From NCBI RefSeq assembly GCF_900114535.1, contig NZ_FOTK01000006.1:186001-250000 (forward strand): a stretch of DNA of 64,000 bases, in the 5' to 3' direction. This stretch comes from Methylobacterium pseudosasicola. Lineage in GTDB: Bacteria; Pseudomonadota; Alphaproteobacteria; Rhizobiales; Beijerinckiaceae. The notes beneath the pieces are model-generated. The model had not been told where the DNA came from. It did not search any database and saw only the letters and a list, made by a program, of their open reading frames with translations. Shown piece after piece: positions 29,115-38,764 of the stretch (its first letter is position 1; each line of letters opens with the position of its first letter). A program made the translations under genes and the position numbers.

Positions 29115-29519
29115 GTGGCCCTGACCGACCTGCCGATCCTGGGGATGCTGCGCACCCGGATGCAGTGGGCCCAGGCGCGCCAGGGTCTGATCGCCGAGAA
29201 CGTGGCCAACGCCGACATGCCGGGCTTCAAGCCCCGCGACCTGGCGGACCTGCGCTTCGACCGGGCGACCGGAACAGCGGTTTCCGCCTCACCCGGCCTG
29301 GCGCTGACAAGCCCGGCCCATATCGCGCCGCCCGGCCAGTCCGAGGCCGGGGCCGATGCCAAGGGCGCCAAGCGCTTCGAGGTCCGTCCGAGCGGCAACG
29401 CGGTCAACCTCGAGGACGAGATGATGAAGGCCGGCGACAACCAGTCCGACTACCAGCTCGCCGCCTCGCTCTACCAGCACAGCCTGACCACCCTGAAGAT
29501 CGCCATCGGCAAGAGCTGA
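29115..29519 (+). CDS. flgB: Flagellar basal-body rod protein FlgB
   Basis: 134 residues from a GTG start with GGAG 7 bases before it. The rod-protein motif AENVANADMPGFKPRDL near residue 35 and the amphipathic C-terminal helix YQLAASLYQHSLTTLKIAIGKS are characteristic. FlgB forms the proximal rod above the MS ring. It is the first gene of flgB-flgC-fliE-fliQ-fliR-flhB, an order common in Hyphomicrobiales. Confidence 0.94.
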   Translation: MALTDLPILGMLRTRMQWAQARQGLIAENVANADMPGFKPRDLADLRFDRATGTAVSASPGLALTSPAHIAPPGQSEAGADAKGAKRFEVRPSGNAVNLEDEMMKAGDNQSDYQLAASLYQHSLTTLKIAIGKS

Positions 29520-29583
29520 CCTTTCGGACGCAGATCGATCGGACGTGTTGTCGAAGCGCGCGGCGGAAAAGGGGCCCTGAGCC

Positions 29584-29991
29584 ATGGAATTCAGCAAGTC
29601 GCTCACCGTCGCGGCCGCCGGCCTCAAGGCGCAATCGGGCCGGATGCGGATCATCGCCGAGAACATCGCCAACGCGGATTCCGCTCCGGCCTCGGCCGGC
29701 GCCGAGCCCTACCGCCGCAAGATCCCGTCCTTCACCAGCCACATGGATCCGGAGACCGGAGCCAAGCTGGTGGAGGCCGGCCGGGTCCGGCGCGACCCGT
29801 CCGCGTTCCGGACCAAGTACGAGCCCGGCAACCCCGCGGCCAACGCCCGGGGCGAAGTGCAGATGCCCAACGTCAACGCGCTGATCGAGAACATGGATCT
29901 GCGCGAGGCCCAGCGCTCCTACGAGGCGAATCTCAACATGGTGACGTCCACGCGCAAGATGCTGTCGCAGACGCTGTCGATCCTCAAGTGA
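29584..29991 (+). CDS. flgC: Flagellar basal-body rod protein FlgC
   Basis: 135 residues. The N-terminal GLKAQSGRMRIIAENIANADS rod signature, PYRRKIPSF, the central PGNPAANARGEVQMPNVN block, and the C-terminal DLREAQRSYEANLNMVTSTRKMLSQTLSIL helix define FlgC. It assembles with FlgB and FlgF in the proximal rod. It follows flgB by 64 bases and precedes fliE by 32. Confidence 0.96.
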   Translation: MEFSKSLTVAAAGLKAQSGRMRIIAENIANADSAPASAGAEPYRRKIPSFTSHMDPETGAKLVEAGRVRRDPSAFRTKYEPGNPAANARGEVQMPNVNALIENMDLREAQRSYEANLNMVTSTRKMLSQTLSILK

Positions 29992-30023
29992 GCGCGCACG
30001 TGAACGCGAAGGAAGCCTGATCG

Positions 30024-30338
30024 ATGGCGACGAGCAATTTCGCGGCGGGTGCCTACGCGGCCGTCCAGGGCATGGCCAACGGCCGGCCCGCTCCAAAAGT
30101 CCAGTCGACCGGCGAGACCGGCGGCGACTTCATGCAGCTCCTCGGCAACGCCCTGGACAATGTCGGCGATGCCGGGCGGCGGGCCGACGGCCAGGCGTTC
30201 TCGGCCGCCGCCGGCAAGGCCAACGTCGTCGACGTGGTCACGGCGGTGGCTGAGAGCGAGACCGCCCTGCAGACCATGGTGGCGGTGCGCGACCGCATGA
30301 TCTCTGCCTACGAAGAGATCATGCGGATGCAGATTTAA
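30024..30338 (+). CDS. fliE: Flagellar hook-basal body complex protein FliE
   Basis: 104 residues. GDFMQLLGNALDNVGDAGRRAD and the C-terminal VVDVVTAVAESETALQTMVAVRDRMISAYEEIMRMQI are the FliE hallmark helices. FliE joins the MS ring/export gate to the rod and is one of the first rod-type substrates exported. The start ATG follows AAGGAAG. Confidence 0.93.
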   Translation: MATSNFAAGAYAAVQGMANGRPAPKVQSTGETGGDFMQLLGNALDNVGDAGRRADGQAFSAAAGKANVVDVVTAVAESETALQTMVAVRDRMISAYEEIMRMQI

Positions 30339-30395
30339 GCATGCCCCGGCCGGATCCCGGATTTCCCCTGCCTGCCCTTTGAGCAAGACGCCCCA

Positions 30396-30662
30396 ATGAC
30401 CGGCCTCGCCATCCTCGATGTCGCCCGCGACGGCATCTTCGTCTTCCTCAAGGTCGCCGGGCCCCTGATGCTGGTCGCGCTCGCGGTGGGGCTGATCGTG
30501 TCGCTGATCCAGGCGCTCACGCAGGTCCAGGAACAGACCCTGATCTACGTGCCCAAAATCGTGGCGGTGTTCGCCACTCTCCTCCTGATGCTGCCCTTCA
30601 TCGGCGACGCCATGGCCGGCTACATGACCCGCATCGCCGCCCGCATCGCGACGGGCGGGTGA
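30396..30662 (+). CDS. fliQ: Flagellar export gate protein FliQ
   Basis: 88 residues with two hydrophobic hairpin helices; PLMLVALAVGLIVSLIQALTQVQEQTLIYVPKI is the signature stretch of FliQ. Four FliQ subunits join five FliP and one FliR in the export gate of the flagellar type III secretion system. It lies between fliE and fliR. Confidence 0.95.
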   Translation: MTGLAILDVARDGIFVFLKVAGPLMLVALAVGLIVSLIQALTQVQEQTLIYVPKIVAVFATLLLMLPFIGDAMAGYMTRIAARIATGG

Positions 30663-30713
30663 TGGCGTCCTGCGGCGCGACAGGAGCGGCGCGCCCGTGC
30701 CATAGGGGCGGCG

Positions 30714-31475
30714 ATGAACCTGCTCCTGCCCGGCATCGCCTCGGCCTATCTGATCACCTTCGCCCGGGTCGGCACGCTGATCATGCTGATGCCGGGCGTC
30801 GGCGAGCAGATGGTGTCGCCGCGTCTGCGGCTGGCCTTCGCGCTGCTGACCGCGCTGGTGCTGTTCCCGACCGTGCGCCCGCTGCTCGGCGGCACCGAGG
30901 GCCTGGCCGGTCCCCGGCTGATCGGGCTGCTGTTCGCCGAGACGATCGTCGGGCTGGTGCTCGGCCTGTCGGTCCGGATGGTGCTGGCCGCCCTGCAGAC
31001 CGCCGGGCTGATCATCTCGCAGCAGCTCGGCTTGGCCTATGCCATGTCGGTGGATCCGAGCATGGGCGGGCAGCAGGCGGCGCTCGGCAACTTCCTCTCG
31101 CTGCTGGGCGTCACGCTGATCTTCGCCGCCGACCTGCACCATCTCGCCATCGAGGGCTTGGCGCAGAGCTACGTGGTGCTGCCCCCGGACGGGGTGCCGG
31201 CCTTCTCGGACGCGCTGATGCTGGCGCTGAAGGCGCTCACCCGCGGCTTCACCCTGGCGGTGCAGATCTCCGGGCCGTTCATCGCCTTCGGCCTGCTGTT
31301 CAACCTCGGGCTCGGGGTGCTGTCGCGGCTGATGCCGCAATTGCAGGTGTTCTTCCTGGCGGTCCCGGCCTCGGTGCTCATCGGCATGCTGATCCTGATG
31401 GGCTCGCTCGGCATCATGATGGGCGTTTTTCTGGACGATCTCGGCCGGTATCTCGGCGAGTTCGTCGGGCGCTGA
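30714..31475 (+). CDS. fliR: Flagellar export gate protein FliR
   Basis: 253 residues with about six hydrophobic segments. FARVGTLIMLMPGVGEQMVSPRLRL at the start, the QLGLAYAMSVDPSMGGQQAALGNFL block, and FNLGLGVLSRLMPQLQVFFLAVP near the end are typical of FliR. It nucleates the FliPQR gate and contacts FlhB, whose gene follows after 32 bases. Confidence 0.95.
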   Translation: MNLLLPGIASAYLITFARVGTLIMLMPGVGEQMVSPRLRLAFALLTALVLFPTVRPLLGGTEGLAGPRLIGLLFAETIVGLVLGLSVRMVLAALQTAGLIISQQLGLAYAMSVDPSMGGQQAALGNFLSLLGVTLIFAADLHHLAIEGLAQSYVVLPPDGVPAFSDALMLALKALTRGFTLAVQISGPFIAFGLLFNLGLGVLSRLMPQLQVFFLAVPASVLIGMLILMGSLGIMMGVFLDDLGRYLGEFVGR

Positions 31476-31507
31476 GCGTCCACACGCACTGAGGTCGAGC
31501 GGAAAAC

Positions 31508-32575
31508 ATGGCCGAGGGCGCGGAGCAGGAAGACAAGACGGAGGAGCCGACCCAGCGGCGGCTCGATCAGGCGATCGAGCGCGGCGACGTCGCGACCAGC
31601 GCCGAGATCAACACCTTCGCGATCCTCGGCGCCTTCACGCTGGCCCTGCTGATCGCGGCGCCCACCATCGCCCAGAACCTGACTCAGGGCCTGAAAGCCT
31701 TTCTCGCCAACGCCCACACCCTGCCGGACGACGCCACCGCCATGAAGCAGGCGGCGACCCGGGGCCTCTGGCTGTGGCTCGAGGCCGTGGCGGTGCCGGT
31801 CGGGATGGCGGCGGTGGCCGGCCTCGCCGCCGGCCTGCTCCAGCACCCGCTGGTGCTCACCACCGAAACCCTGATGCCGAAATTCGATCGGATCTCGCCG
31901 ATGGCCGGGGTCAAGCGGCTGATGGGGATCGAGGCCCTGTTCCAGTTCGGCAAGGGCCTCGCCAAGATCAGCGCGGTCGGCATCGTCGGCGCGGTCCTAC
32001 TCTGGAACGACCGCGACCGGCTCGAGGTGTTCGCGAAGCTCGATCCGGTCGGGTGCCTGCCGGCGCTCTTCTCGCTCAGCCTGCGGCTGCTCGCCGGCAT
32101 GCTGTGCATGCACTTGGCGATCACGCTGGGCGACGCGCTCTACGCGCGGTTCCGCTGGCGCAAGCGCCACCGCATGTCGAAGGAGGAGATGAAGCAGGAG
32201 ATGAAGGAGGCGGACGGCAATCCGGAGGTCAAGGGCCGCATGAAGCAGCTCCGCATGGCCCGGGTGAAGAAGCGGATGATGGCCGCCGTTCCGACCGCCA
32301 CCGTGGTGGTGACCAACCCGACCCACTACGCGGTGGCTTTGCGCTACGAGACCGGCATGGCCGCGCCGATTTGCGTCGCCAAGGGCGTCGATGCCCTGGC
32401 CCTGCGGATCCGCACCGTGGCGGCCGAGCACGGCGTCGCGGTGATCGAGAACCCGCCGCTCGCCCGCGCCCTGCACGCCACCGTGGAGATCGACCGCGAG
32501 ATCCCGGCCGAGCATTACCGGGCGGTGGCGGAAGTCATCGGCTTCGTCCTGCGCCTGCGGCGAAGGGCGGCGTAG
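31508..32575 (+). CDS. flhB: Flagellar export switch protein FlhB
   Basis: 355 residues. The N-terminus EQEDKTEEPTQRRLDQAIERGDV is the FlhB start, then four spans, a basic linker (RMSKEEMKQEMKEADGNPEVKGRMK), and the self-cleaving NPTH motif (Asn270-Pro271) in TNPTHYAVALRY. Cleavage switches export from rod/hook to filament substrates. It is the last gene of the operon; the next genes are on the other strand. Confidence 0.97.
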   Translation: MAEGAEQEDKTEEPTQRRLDQAIERGDVATSAEINTFAILGAFTLALLIAAPTIAQNLTQGLKAFLANAHTLPDDATAMKQAATRGLWLWLEAVAVPVGMAAVAGLAAGLLQHPLVLTTETLMPKFDRISPMAGVKRLMGIEALFQFGKGLAKISAVGIVGAVLLWNDRDRLEVFAKLDPVGCLPALFSLSLRLLAGMLCMHLAITLGDALYARFRWRKRHRMSKEEMKQEMKEADGNPEVKGRMKQLRMARVKKRMMAAVPTATVVVTNPTHYAVALRYETGMAAPICVAKGVDALALRIRTVAAEHGVAVIENPPLARALHATVEIDREIPAEHYRAVAEVIGFVLRLRRRAA

Positions 32576-32737
32576 AGCTGGCGCCGCCAGACCTGCGCCG
32601 CCCGGTTTCAAGGCGCTAAGATCTCCACCCGGAGAAGGAGCCGACGCGAAGGATCAGAGGAGTGGTCGGCGGCAAGCCGCGCTCACCGTGCGTCCCTTGC
32701 TTTTGTATCCTACAGTTCGGTGCATGCCTGCCACCTG

Positions 32738-33379
32738 TCAGGGGGCCGCGTGATCCATCCTTTTCAGACCGAGCCACATTTCGAAGTCGCTATAAAGCTC
32801 ATCAAATGTCACCAGGACCAGCATGAAGCTGTCGGCCTTGACCTTGTTGCGCCGCCACTCCCACCGGTCCTTGCGGACCGAGGTCGACAGAGAGGTGGAG
32901 CGTCCGATGACAAGCACGCCCACGATATTCGGCCGCTCGCCACCGAAGGCATCCACGTAATCGGCGGTCTTCCGGTAGTGATCGAGCGCCCAAGTCCAGT
33001 CGACGACTTGGCTGAACCCCTTCTCGAATGCGCGCGCCCACGTATCGATACCGCGCTCGCTCGCTTCGAACATATGCCGATCGGATGCGCCTTCGAACTC
33101 GATCAGGCAGATATTGTCAGTCCCGGCGCGGCGGACGGTAAGATCGGTCCGGAAATGGGGGAGGATCCGGAACTCGCGCCTGATCAGATCGCCGACGCCC
33201 AAGCGGGCGTTGTATTTCCCCATCATGGCGCAGAGATTGGGCCAGGTCTTGAAATTGGCGAGGACCTGATCGCGCTCGGCGAGATCGGCGTTGGTGTCGA
33301 GGAGAATCTTGAATTCCGCGAGTTCGGCCTCCGCGTCCGTCAGATTGAAGACGTGGACGTCGAAAGAGGGCTTCGCCAT
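32738..33379 (-). CDS. Shedu-like (DUF4263) PD-(D/E)XK nuclease domain protein
   Basis: 213 residues. The C-terminal two thirds resemble the DUF4263/Shedu immune nuclease family: FRTDLTV (Asp79), LIEFEG (Glu94 and Glu96, in the place of E-x-K), FEKGFSQVVDW (Gln124), GVLVIGR and WEWRRNKV, then VTFDELYSDF. Shedu proteins are nucleases that act in phage or plasmid defence. The short N-terminal part (residues 1-70) is helical. The start overlaps the stop of the RelE-like gene (TGATG), so the two are coupled. GC content is visibly lower than in neighbours and the pair interrupts the flhB-cckA interval, which fits horizontal gain. The family call is from motif memory, not a search. Confidence 0.7.
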   Translation of the reverse strand: MAKPSFDVHVFNLTDAEAELAEFKILLDTNADLAERDQVLANFKTWPNLCAMMGKYNARLGVGDLIRREFRILPHFRTDLTVRRAGTDNICLIEFEGASDRHMFEASERGIDTWARAFEKGFSQVVDWTWALDHYRKTADYVDAFGGERPNIVGVLVIGRSTSLSTSVRKDRWEWRRNKVKADSFMLVLVTFDELYSDFEMWLGLKRMDHAAP

Positions 33380-33654
33380 CAGTCTCGGGCTACAACCGAG
33401 GTGATGACGATCGCGTCGCCCTCGTTCTCGAAGAGCACCCGCAGATCGCCGGCAGGCGCGACGAAGGCGTTGTCGACCCCGACGATCTTCCTGACCTTCG
33501 CCGCGTCGAGCACGCTCGCCTTGATCGTCGCCAGCGCAGCGTCGGCCTTGGCCTTGTCGAATGGGTGCAGCGACGCAATCATGTTCGCCGCCCTGTTGCT
33601 GACGCGCACGCATGGGCTGCCTGAGCCCATTTCCTGTCGCCGTGCCGTGGCCAT
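33379..33654 (-). CDS. RelE/ParE-superfamily-like small protein coupled to the Shedu-like gene
   Basis: 91 residues from an ATG with GGGGAG 8 bases upstream; longer in-frame starts lack a site. CVRVSNRAANMIASLHPFDKAKADAAL, KVRKIVGVDNAF and the ending AGDLRVLFENEGDAIVITSVVARD follow the RelE-type toxin pattern (a GD-x-RVLF strand followed by V-x-x-V). No antitoxin with a DNA-binding or ribbon-helix-helix fold is beside it; the only partner is the downstream nuclease-like gene. It could be a toxin, an RNA- or ribosome-binding sensor, or a regulator of that nuclease. Confidence 0.6.
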   Translation of the reverse strand: MATARRQEMGSGSPCVRVSNRAANMIASLHPFDKAKADAALATIKASVLDAAKVRKIVGVDNAFVAPAGDLRVLFENEGDAIVITSVVARD

Positions 33655-33887
33655 CGCCGACTCCCCTGTCCTCGATCGGCAAACGCAATATGGGGTCTGC
33701 CGAGACGGCCGTCCATCGCGCCGGCGTGCCACTCCGTATCCGAAGGCGCGGAAAAGCCACGCTTCCTCCACCTTTTTTCGCGAGGCTGCATCAAGGCTTG
33801 GCGCGACGCGAACGGCGCGACGAGAGTGATGCCGTGCTGCCCGAGCCCTGCTATGGCCGGCGGGCCTAACCGGGTGATTGTTCTGGA

Positions 33888-36620
33888 ATGATGCCGATGG
33901 CCGACGTCACTGGACCTCCGGCGCCCGCGACGGGCACGCAGATCGCGGGTACTCATGGGAACGGCGCGATCGACCGCTCGGAGCAGCCGGGCCGGGTCGG
34001 GCTGCTGCTCGTGCTCGCGGGCCTTCTGGTCGGGGCCGCGATCGGCCTGTCCTTCGTGGCCAACGAGCAGGCCCAGTCGCTGATCGTCTGGCTGCTCGCC
34101 CTGCTGGCGATGGCCGGCGTGTTCTTCCTGTTCGCGCTCGCCATCGGGGCGCTGCAGCTCAGCGGCACCGCCACCCGGGACGACATCACCAAGGGCATCG
34201 TCGACGCCTCGCCGGACGGGGCGCTGGTGGTCGAGGATGGCGGCCGGCTGATCTACGCCAACGAGGCGTATCTGCGTGTGGCCGGCGGCGACGCGTTCTC
34301 GAACCTCGTGCCGGTGGAGCGCATCCTGGTCGGCTCGCCGGAGGTTTCGGAGGCGGTCTACCGCCTGTCGCAGGCCTCGCGCGATGGACGCGCGCACACC
34401 GAAGAAATCCGGATGTCGCCGCCGCTCGGACCGCAGGCGCACGAGCGCGGCTTCGGCTGGTACCGGGTCTCGGTGCGTCCCCTGGCGCGCCCGCGCCGGG
34501 CCGCCTCGCTCTGGACGGTGGCCGACATCACCGCCGAGCGCGAGCGCCAGGAGAACGTCTTCCAGGAGCTCCAGCACGCGATCGACTATCTCGACCACGC
34601 CCCGGCGGGCTTCCTGTCGATCGATCCGGCCGGCGCGATCGTCTACATGAACGCGACGCTGGCGGCCTGGCTCGGCTACGACCTGGCGAGCGTCGGCCCC
34701 GGCGGCCCGCACCTCACCGAGATCGCCCCGGAAGCCGACGTCCTGGTCCGCACCGCCGGCCTGCCCGGCGAGGTCCGCACCGACCGGTTCGACCTCGACC
34801 TGCGCCGCCGCAACGGCCACACCCTGCCGGTGCGGCTCTACCACCGCGTCGCCTTCGGCAAGGACGGCAAGCCCGGCTCGTCGCGGACCTTCGTCATCAA
34901 CCGCTCGGCCGGGGCCGAGACCGACGAGCCGCAGCGCGCCGCCGAGGTGCGGCTCGCCCGGTTCCTCAACAATTCCCCGATCGCCATCGCGACCCTCGAC
35001 CGGTCCGGGCGGATCGCCCGGGCCAACACCTCGTTCACCCGCCTGTTCGGCACGGTGCCGCGCCAGGCCGACGAGGGCGGCCCGGAGGGGGAGGGCAATC
35101 AGGGCGCCGAGCCCAACGTCGCCGACTCGGTGGTCGATCGCGCCTCCCTGGAGGCCGGCCTCGCCCGGGCCGCCAGCGGCCTGTCCGATCCGGAGCCGAT
35201 CGAGGTCCAGCTCAGCGGCCCGGGCGGGCGCTCGGCGCGGCTCTGGCTCAGCCCGGCCGACAGCAGCGACGCGACCCAGAAGGCCGACGAGGCCGAGCGC
35301 GTCATCCTGTACGCCCTCGACACCACGGCGCAGCGGCAGCTGGAACAGCAGGTCGCCCAGGCTCAGAAGATGAACGCGGTCGGCCAGCTCGCCGGCGGCA
35401 TCGCGCACGACTTCAACAACGTCCTTCAGGCGATCATCGGCTATTCGGACCTGCTGCTGGCGAGCCACCGGCCGACCGATCCGGCCTTCCAGGACATCAT
35501 GCAGATCAAGCAGAACGCCAACCGGGCGGCGGGCCTCGTCCGCCAGCTCCTGGCGTTCTCCCGCCGCCAGACCCTGCGTCCGGAGGTGATGAATGTCGGG
35601 GAGGGGCTCTCGGAGCTGACCCTGCTGCTCAAGCGGCTCTTGGGCGAGCGCGTCGCCCTGGAGCTGAAGCACGGCCGGGACGTCTGGCCGGTGAAGGCCG
35701 ACGTCAACCAGTTCGAGCAGGTGATCGTGAACCTCGCGGTCAACGCCCGCGACGCGATGCCGGACGGCGGCAAGCTGATGATCCGCACCGAGAACGTGAC
35801 CGATCCGGGCCCGGCCGCGACCGTGGACGGGCGGGGCGGCGCACCCGCGGGCGACCACGTGCTCATCGAGGTGCGCGACACCGGCCAGGGCATCCCCGCC
35901 GAGCTGATGGAGAAGATCTTCGAGCCGTTCTTCACCACCAAGGAGATCGGCAAGGGCACCGGCCTCGGGCTCTCGACGGTGTTCGGCATCGTCAAGCAAT
36001 CCGGCGGCACCATCGACGTGCAGTCGAAGATCGGGGAGGGGACCGCCTTCCGCATCTACCTGCCTCGGCACATCCCGGTGGCGGAGCCGGAAGAGACCGC
36101 GCCCGCGATCCCGGCCCTGCCGCGGGCCGACATGCCGGCCTCCGCGCGCACCGCATCGGAGCCGGCGAAGCCGAATGAGCAGGGCGACACCCAGAAAACC
36201 CCGGCCGCGGAGAAGCCCGCGCCGCGCAAGCCCGCGGCCGACCATACCGGGCAGGGGACCATCCTGCTGGTTGAGGACGAGGATCCCGTCCGGGCGGTCA
36301 ACAGCCGGGCGCTCTCGGCCCGCGGCTACACGGTGCTGGAGGCTGCTTCCGGCCTGGAGGCTCTGGCGATCGTGCGCGAGGGCAGCCAGCCGATCGACCT
36401 CGTCGTCTCCGATGTCGTTATGCCCGAGATGGACGGCCCGACCCTGCTGCGCGAAGTCCGCAAGCACCAGCCCGACCTGAAGGTGATCTTCGTTTCCGGG
36501 TACGCCGAGGACGCGTTCCGCAAGAACCTGCCCGAGGGCGAGGCCTTCAACTTCCTACCGAAGCCCTTCAGCCTGAAGCAGCTGGTCGAGACCGTGAAGA
36601 AGACCATGGCCGCCGACTGA
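33888..36620 (+). CDS. cckA: Cell cycle hybrid histidine kinase CckA
   Basis: 910 residues. Two N-terminal spans (about 37-60 and 65-90), then PAS-type sensor regions (roughly 100-220, 230-330 and 345-480). The HisKA box is GQLAGGIAHDFNNVLQAI with the phospho-acceptor His507; HATPase boxes are NLAVNARDAMPDGG, DTGQGIP, and GTGLGLSTVFGIVKQSGG. After a Pro/Ala linker a receiver domain carries VVSDVVMPEMDG (Asp842) and ends with LPKPFSLKQL. CckA passes phosphate via ChpT to CtrA and CpdR. CtrA-type boxes before the nearby flagellar operon link kinase and target. ATG at 33888 is used; ATG at 33897 is possible. Confidence 0.93.
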   Translation: MMPMADVTGPPAPATGTQIAGTHGNGAIDRSEQPGRVGLLLVLAGLLVGAAIGLSFVANEQAQSLIVWLLALLAMAGVFFLFALAIGALQLSGTATRDDITKGIVDASPDGALVVEDGGRLIYANEAYLRVAGGDAFSNLVPVERILVGSPEVSEAVYRLSQASRDGRAHTEEIRMSPPLGPQAHERGFGWYRVSVRPLARPRRAASLWTVADITAERERQENVFQELQHAIDYLDHAPAGFLSIDPAGAIVYMNATLAAWLGYDLASVGPGGPHLTEIAPEADVLVRTAGLPGEVRTDRFDLDLRRRNGHTLPVRLYHRVAFGKDGKPGSSRTFVINRSAGAETDEPQRAAEVRLARFLNNSPIAIATLDRSGRIARANTSFTRLFGTVPRQADEGGPEGEGNQGAEPNVADSVVDRASLEAGLARAASGLSDPEPIEVQLSGPGGRSARLWLSPADSSDATQKADEAERVILYALDTTAQRQLEQQVAQAQKMNAVGQLAGGIAHDFNNVLQAIIGYSDLLLASHRPTDPAFQDIMQIKQNANRAAGLVRQLLAFSRRQTLRPEVMNVGEGLSELTLLLKRLLGERVALELKHGRDVWPVKADVNQFEQVIVNLAVNARDAMPDGGKLMIRTENVTDPGPAATVDGRGGAPAGDHVLIEVRDTGQGIPAELMEKIFEPFFTTKEIGKGTGLGLSTVFGIVKQSGGTIDVQSKIGEGTAFRIYLPRHIPVAEPEETAPAIPALPRADMPASARTASEPAKPNEQGDTQKTPAAEKPAPRKPAADHTGQGTILLVEDEDPVRAVNSRALSARGYTVLEAASGLEALAIVREGSQPIDLVVSDVVMPEMDGPTLLREVRKHQPDLKVIFVSGYAEDAFRKNLPEGEAFNFLPKPFSLKQLVETVKKTMAAD

Positions 36621-36664
36621 CACGGCATCGGCCTCGACCCGGTGGAGAACCTGCGCGCCGCCCC

Positions 36665-36679
36665 GTTCGGGCGGCGTTC
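36665..36679. promoter_or_regulatory. lexA box: Alphaproteobacterial LexA (SOS) box upstream of recA
   Basis: GTTC-GGGCGGC-GTTC is a perfect match to the GTTC-N7-GTTC LexA consensus of Alphaproteobacteria, 104 bases before the recA ATG and 45 after the cckA stop. An imperfect relative lies inside the promoter at 36706-36720. Confidence 0.6.
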
Positions 36680-36694
36680 TCGTGTTCGGCACCC

Positions 36695-36723
36695 TTGCTG
36701 AAATAGAACAAAACAGGTACACA
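36695..36723 (+). promoter_or_regulatory. Probable recA promoter with an embedded SOS-like box
   Basis: TTGCTG (36695-36700) and TACACA (36718-36723) are spaced by exactly 17 bases. The spacer contains GAAC-AAAACAG-GTAC (36706-36720), one mismatch from GAAC-N7-GAAC, where bound LexA would cover the -10 region. Confidence 0.5.
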
Positions 36724-36782
36724 GACGCGGTGTTGACGCGCGTTGTGAATGGCGCGCAACCCCTTCATAAGGAGCCCGCCAG

Positions 36783-37874
<1,092 letters not shown>

Positions 37875-37897
37875 GGGCTTCGGCTCATCGCGGGTTT

Positions 37898-37920
37898 CCA
37901 AAGGGCTCAAAGCCCTTTGG
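37898..37920 (+). terminator. Hairpin after recA
   Basis: CCAAAGGGCT-CAA-AGCCCTTTGG is a perfect 10-base-pair stem, 24 bases past the recA stop, followed by CAGGGTTCGGG. It has no T-run but matches in plan the double hairpin after the NicO gene at 16460, so the two are members of one repeat family that may serve as transcript ends. Confidence 0.55.
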
Positions 37921-38246
37921 CAGGGTTCGGGACAGCGTCCTGATACGTCGGGCGAAGCCAGACAGCAGGGCCTTGCTCCGAACCCGCAAAGGTCGCCGAC
38001 CTGTTAAAATAACGACACTCTCGGGTTCGACCTGAACGCACCGCGTTCGCGTCCCGACTCACCTGAGAAACGACAACGCCCGGCACGAACCCGGCCCAAT
38101 AAGGGTCGAACTTCGTCCGGGCGTTCGTCGTTCTGGAGGTCGTGACGATAGAGAAGGCACCGTGAACGGTGAACCAACCCTCGATCTGAAGACACCCAGC
38201 TACGTTGAGGCGGACGCGGAAAGCCGCAGCCGCCGTTTCCCTTATG
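37921..38246. other. Intergenic region between recA and rpsQ, no gene seen
   Basis: About 325 bases where the recA and ribosomal transcripts converge. This is one end of the inverted ribosomal block. I see no ORF with a ribosome site and no RNA gene. GC content is lower near 37980-38040. Confidence 0.6.
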
Positions 38247-38513
38247 TCAGGCGGCTTCGCCGGTCTCGGCGACCGCGGCAGCCTGGTCCTCGACCAGCTT
38301 CCAGGTCTTGGTCTTCGAGAAGGGACGGCACTCCTCGATAAACACCGTCTGCCCGACCTTGGCGACATTCGCCTCATCATGAGCATGGTAATTCTTCGAA
38401 CGGCGCACGGTCTTCTTCATCACCGGGTGCGTGAAGCGACGCTCCACCTTCACCACGATGGTCTTCTCGCCCTTGTCGCTGACGACGGTGCCCTGCAGGA
38501 CGCGCTTCGGCAT
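38247..38513 (-). CDS. rpsQ: 30S ribosomal protein S17
   Basis: 88 residues. [30 protein letters not shown] is the S17 OB-fold start, with [23 protein letters not shown] toward the end and a short Ala-rich tail. It binds 16S rRNA helices 7 and 11 early in assembly. In most bacteria rplN follows directly; here the leftward block ends at this gene and rplN is 14 kb away on the other strand. Confidence 0.98.
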   Translation of the reverse strand: MPKRVLQGTVVSDKGEKTIVVKVERRFTHPVMKKTVRRSKNYHAHDEANVAKVGQTVFIEECRPFSKTKTWKLVEDQAAAVAETGEAA

Positions 38514-38536
38514 GGTGTTCTCCTAAGCCCTTTTCG

Positions 38537-38752
38537 TCAGCTCTTGGCACCCTGCAGCGTCTTCGAACGCTGCAGGGTGCGGACGCGGGCGATGTCGCGA
38601 CGGACCTCACGGACGCGGGCGACGTTCTCGAGTTGGCCGGTGGCCCCCTGGAAGCGCAGGTTGAACTGCTCCTTCTTGAGGTTCAGCAACTCGTCATTCA
38701 GCTGATCCGGCGACAACGCCTTCAGATCAGACACTCTCTGGGTCGACTTCAC
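38537..38752 (-). CDS. rpmC: 50S ribosomal protein L29
   Basis: 71 residues with two helices typical of L29: [23 protein letters not shown] and [15 protein letters not shown]. It sits near the exit of the peptide tunnel on the 50S subunit and helps dock trigger factor and the signal recognition particle. It lies between rplP (12 bases) and rpsQ (23 bases). Confidence 0.97.
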   Translation of the reverse strand: MKSTQRVSDLKALSPDQLNDELLNLKKEQFNLRFQGATGQLENVARVREVRRDIARVRTLQRSKTLQGAKS

Positions 38753-38764
38753 GATAGCCTCCGT

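Noticed and set aside
33579..36467. A 962-codon open frame on the minus strand opposite cckA
   Set aside because: Antisense shadow of the kinase; low-complexity Arg/Gly/Asp text without any motif.
38020..38050. A GGTTCGA-like sequence suggesting a tRNA T-loop between recA and rpsQ
   Set aside because: The flanking bases cannot form a T-stem or an acceptor stem, so no tRNA is supported.
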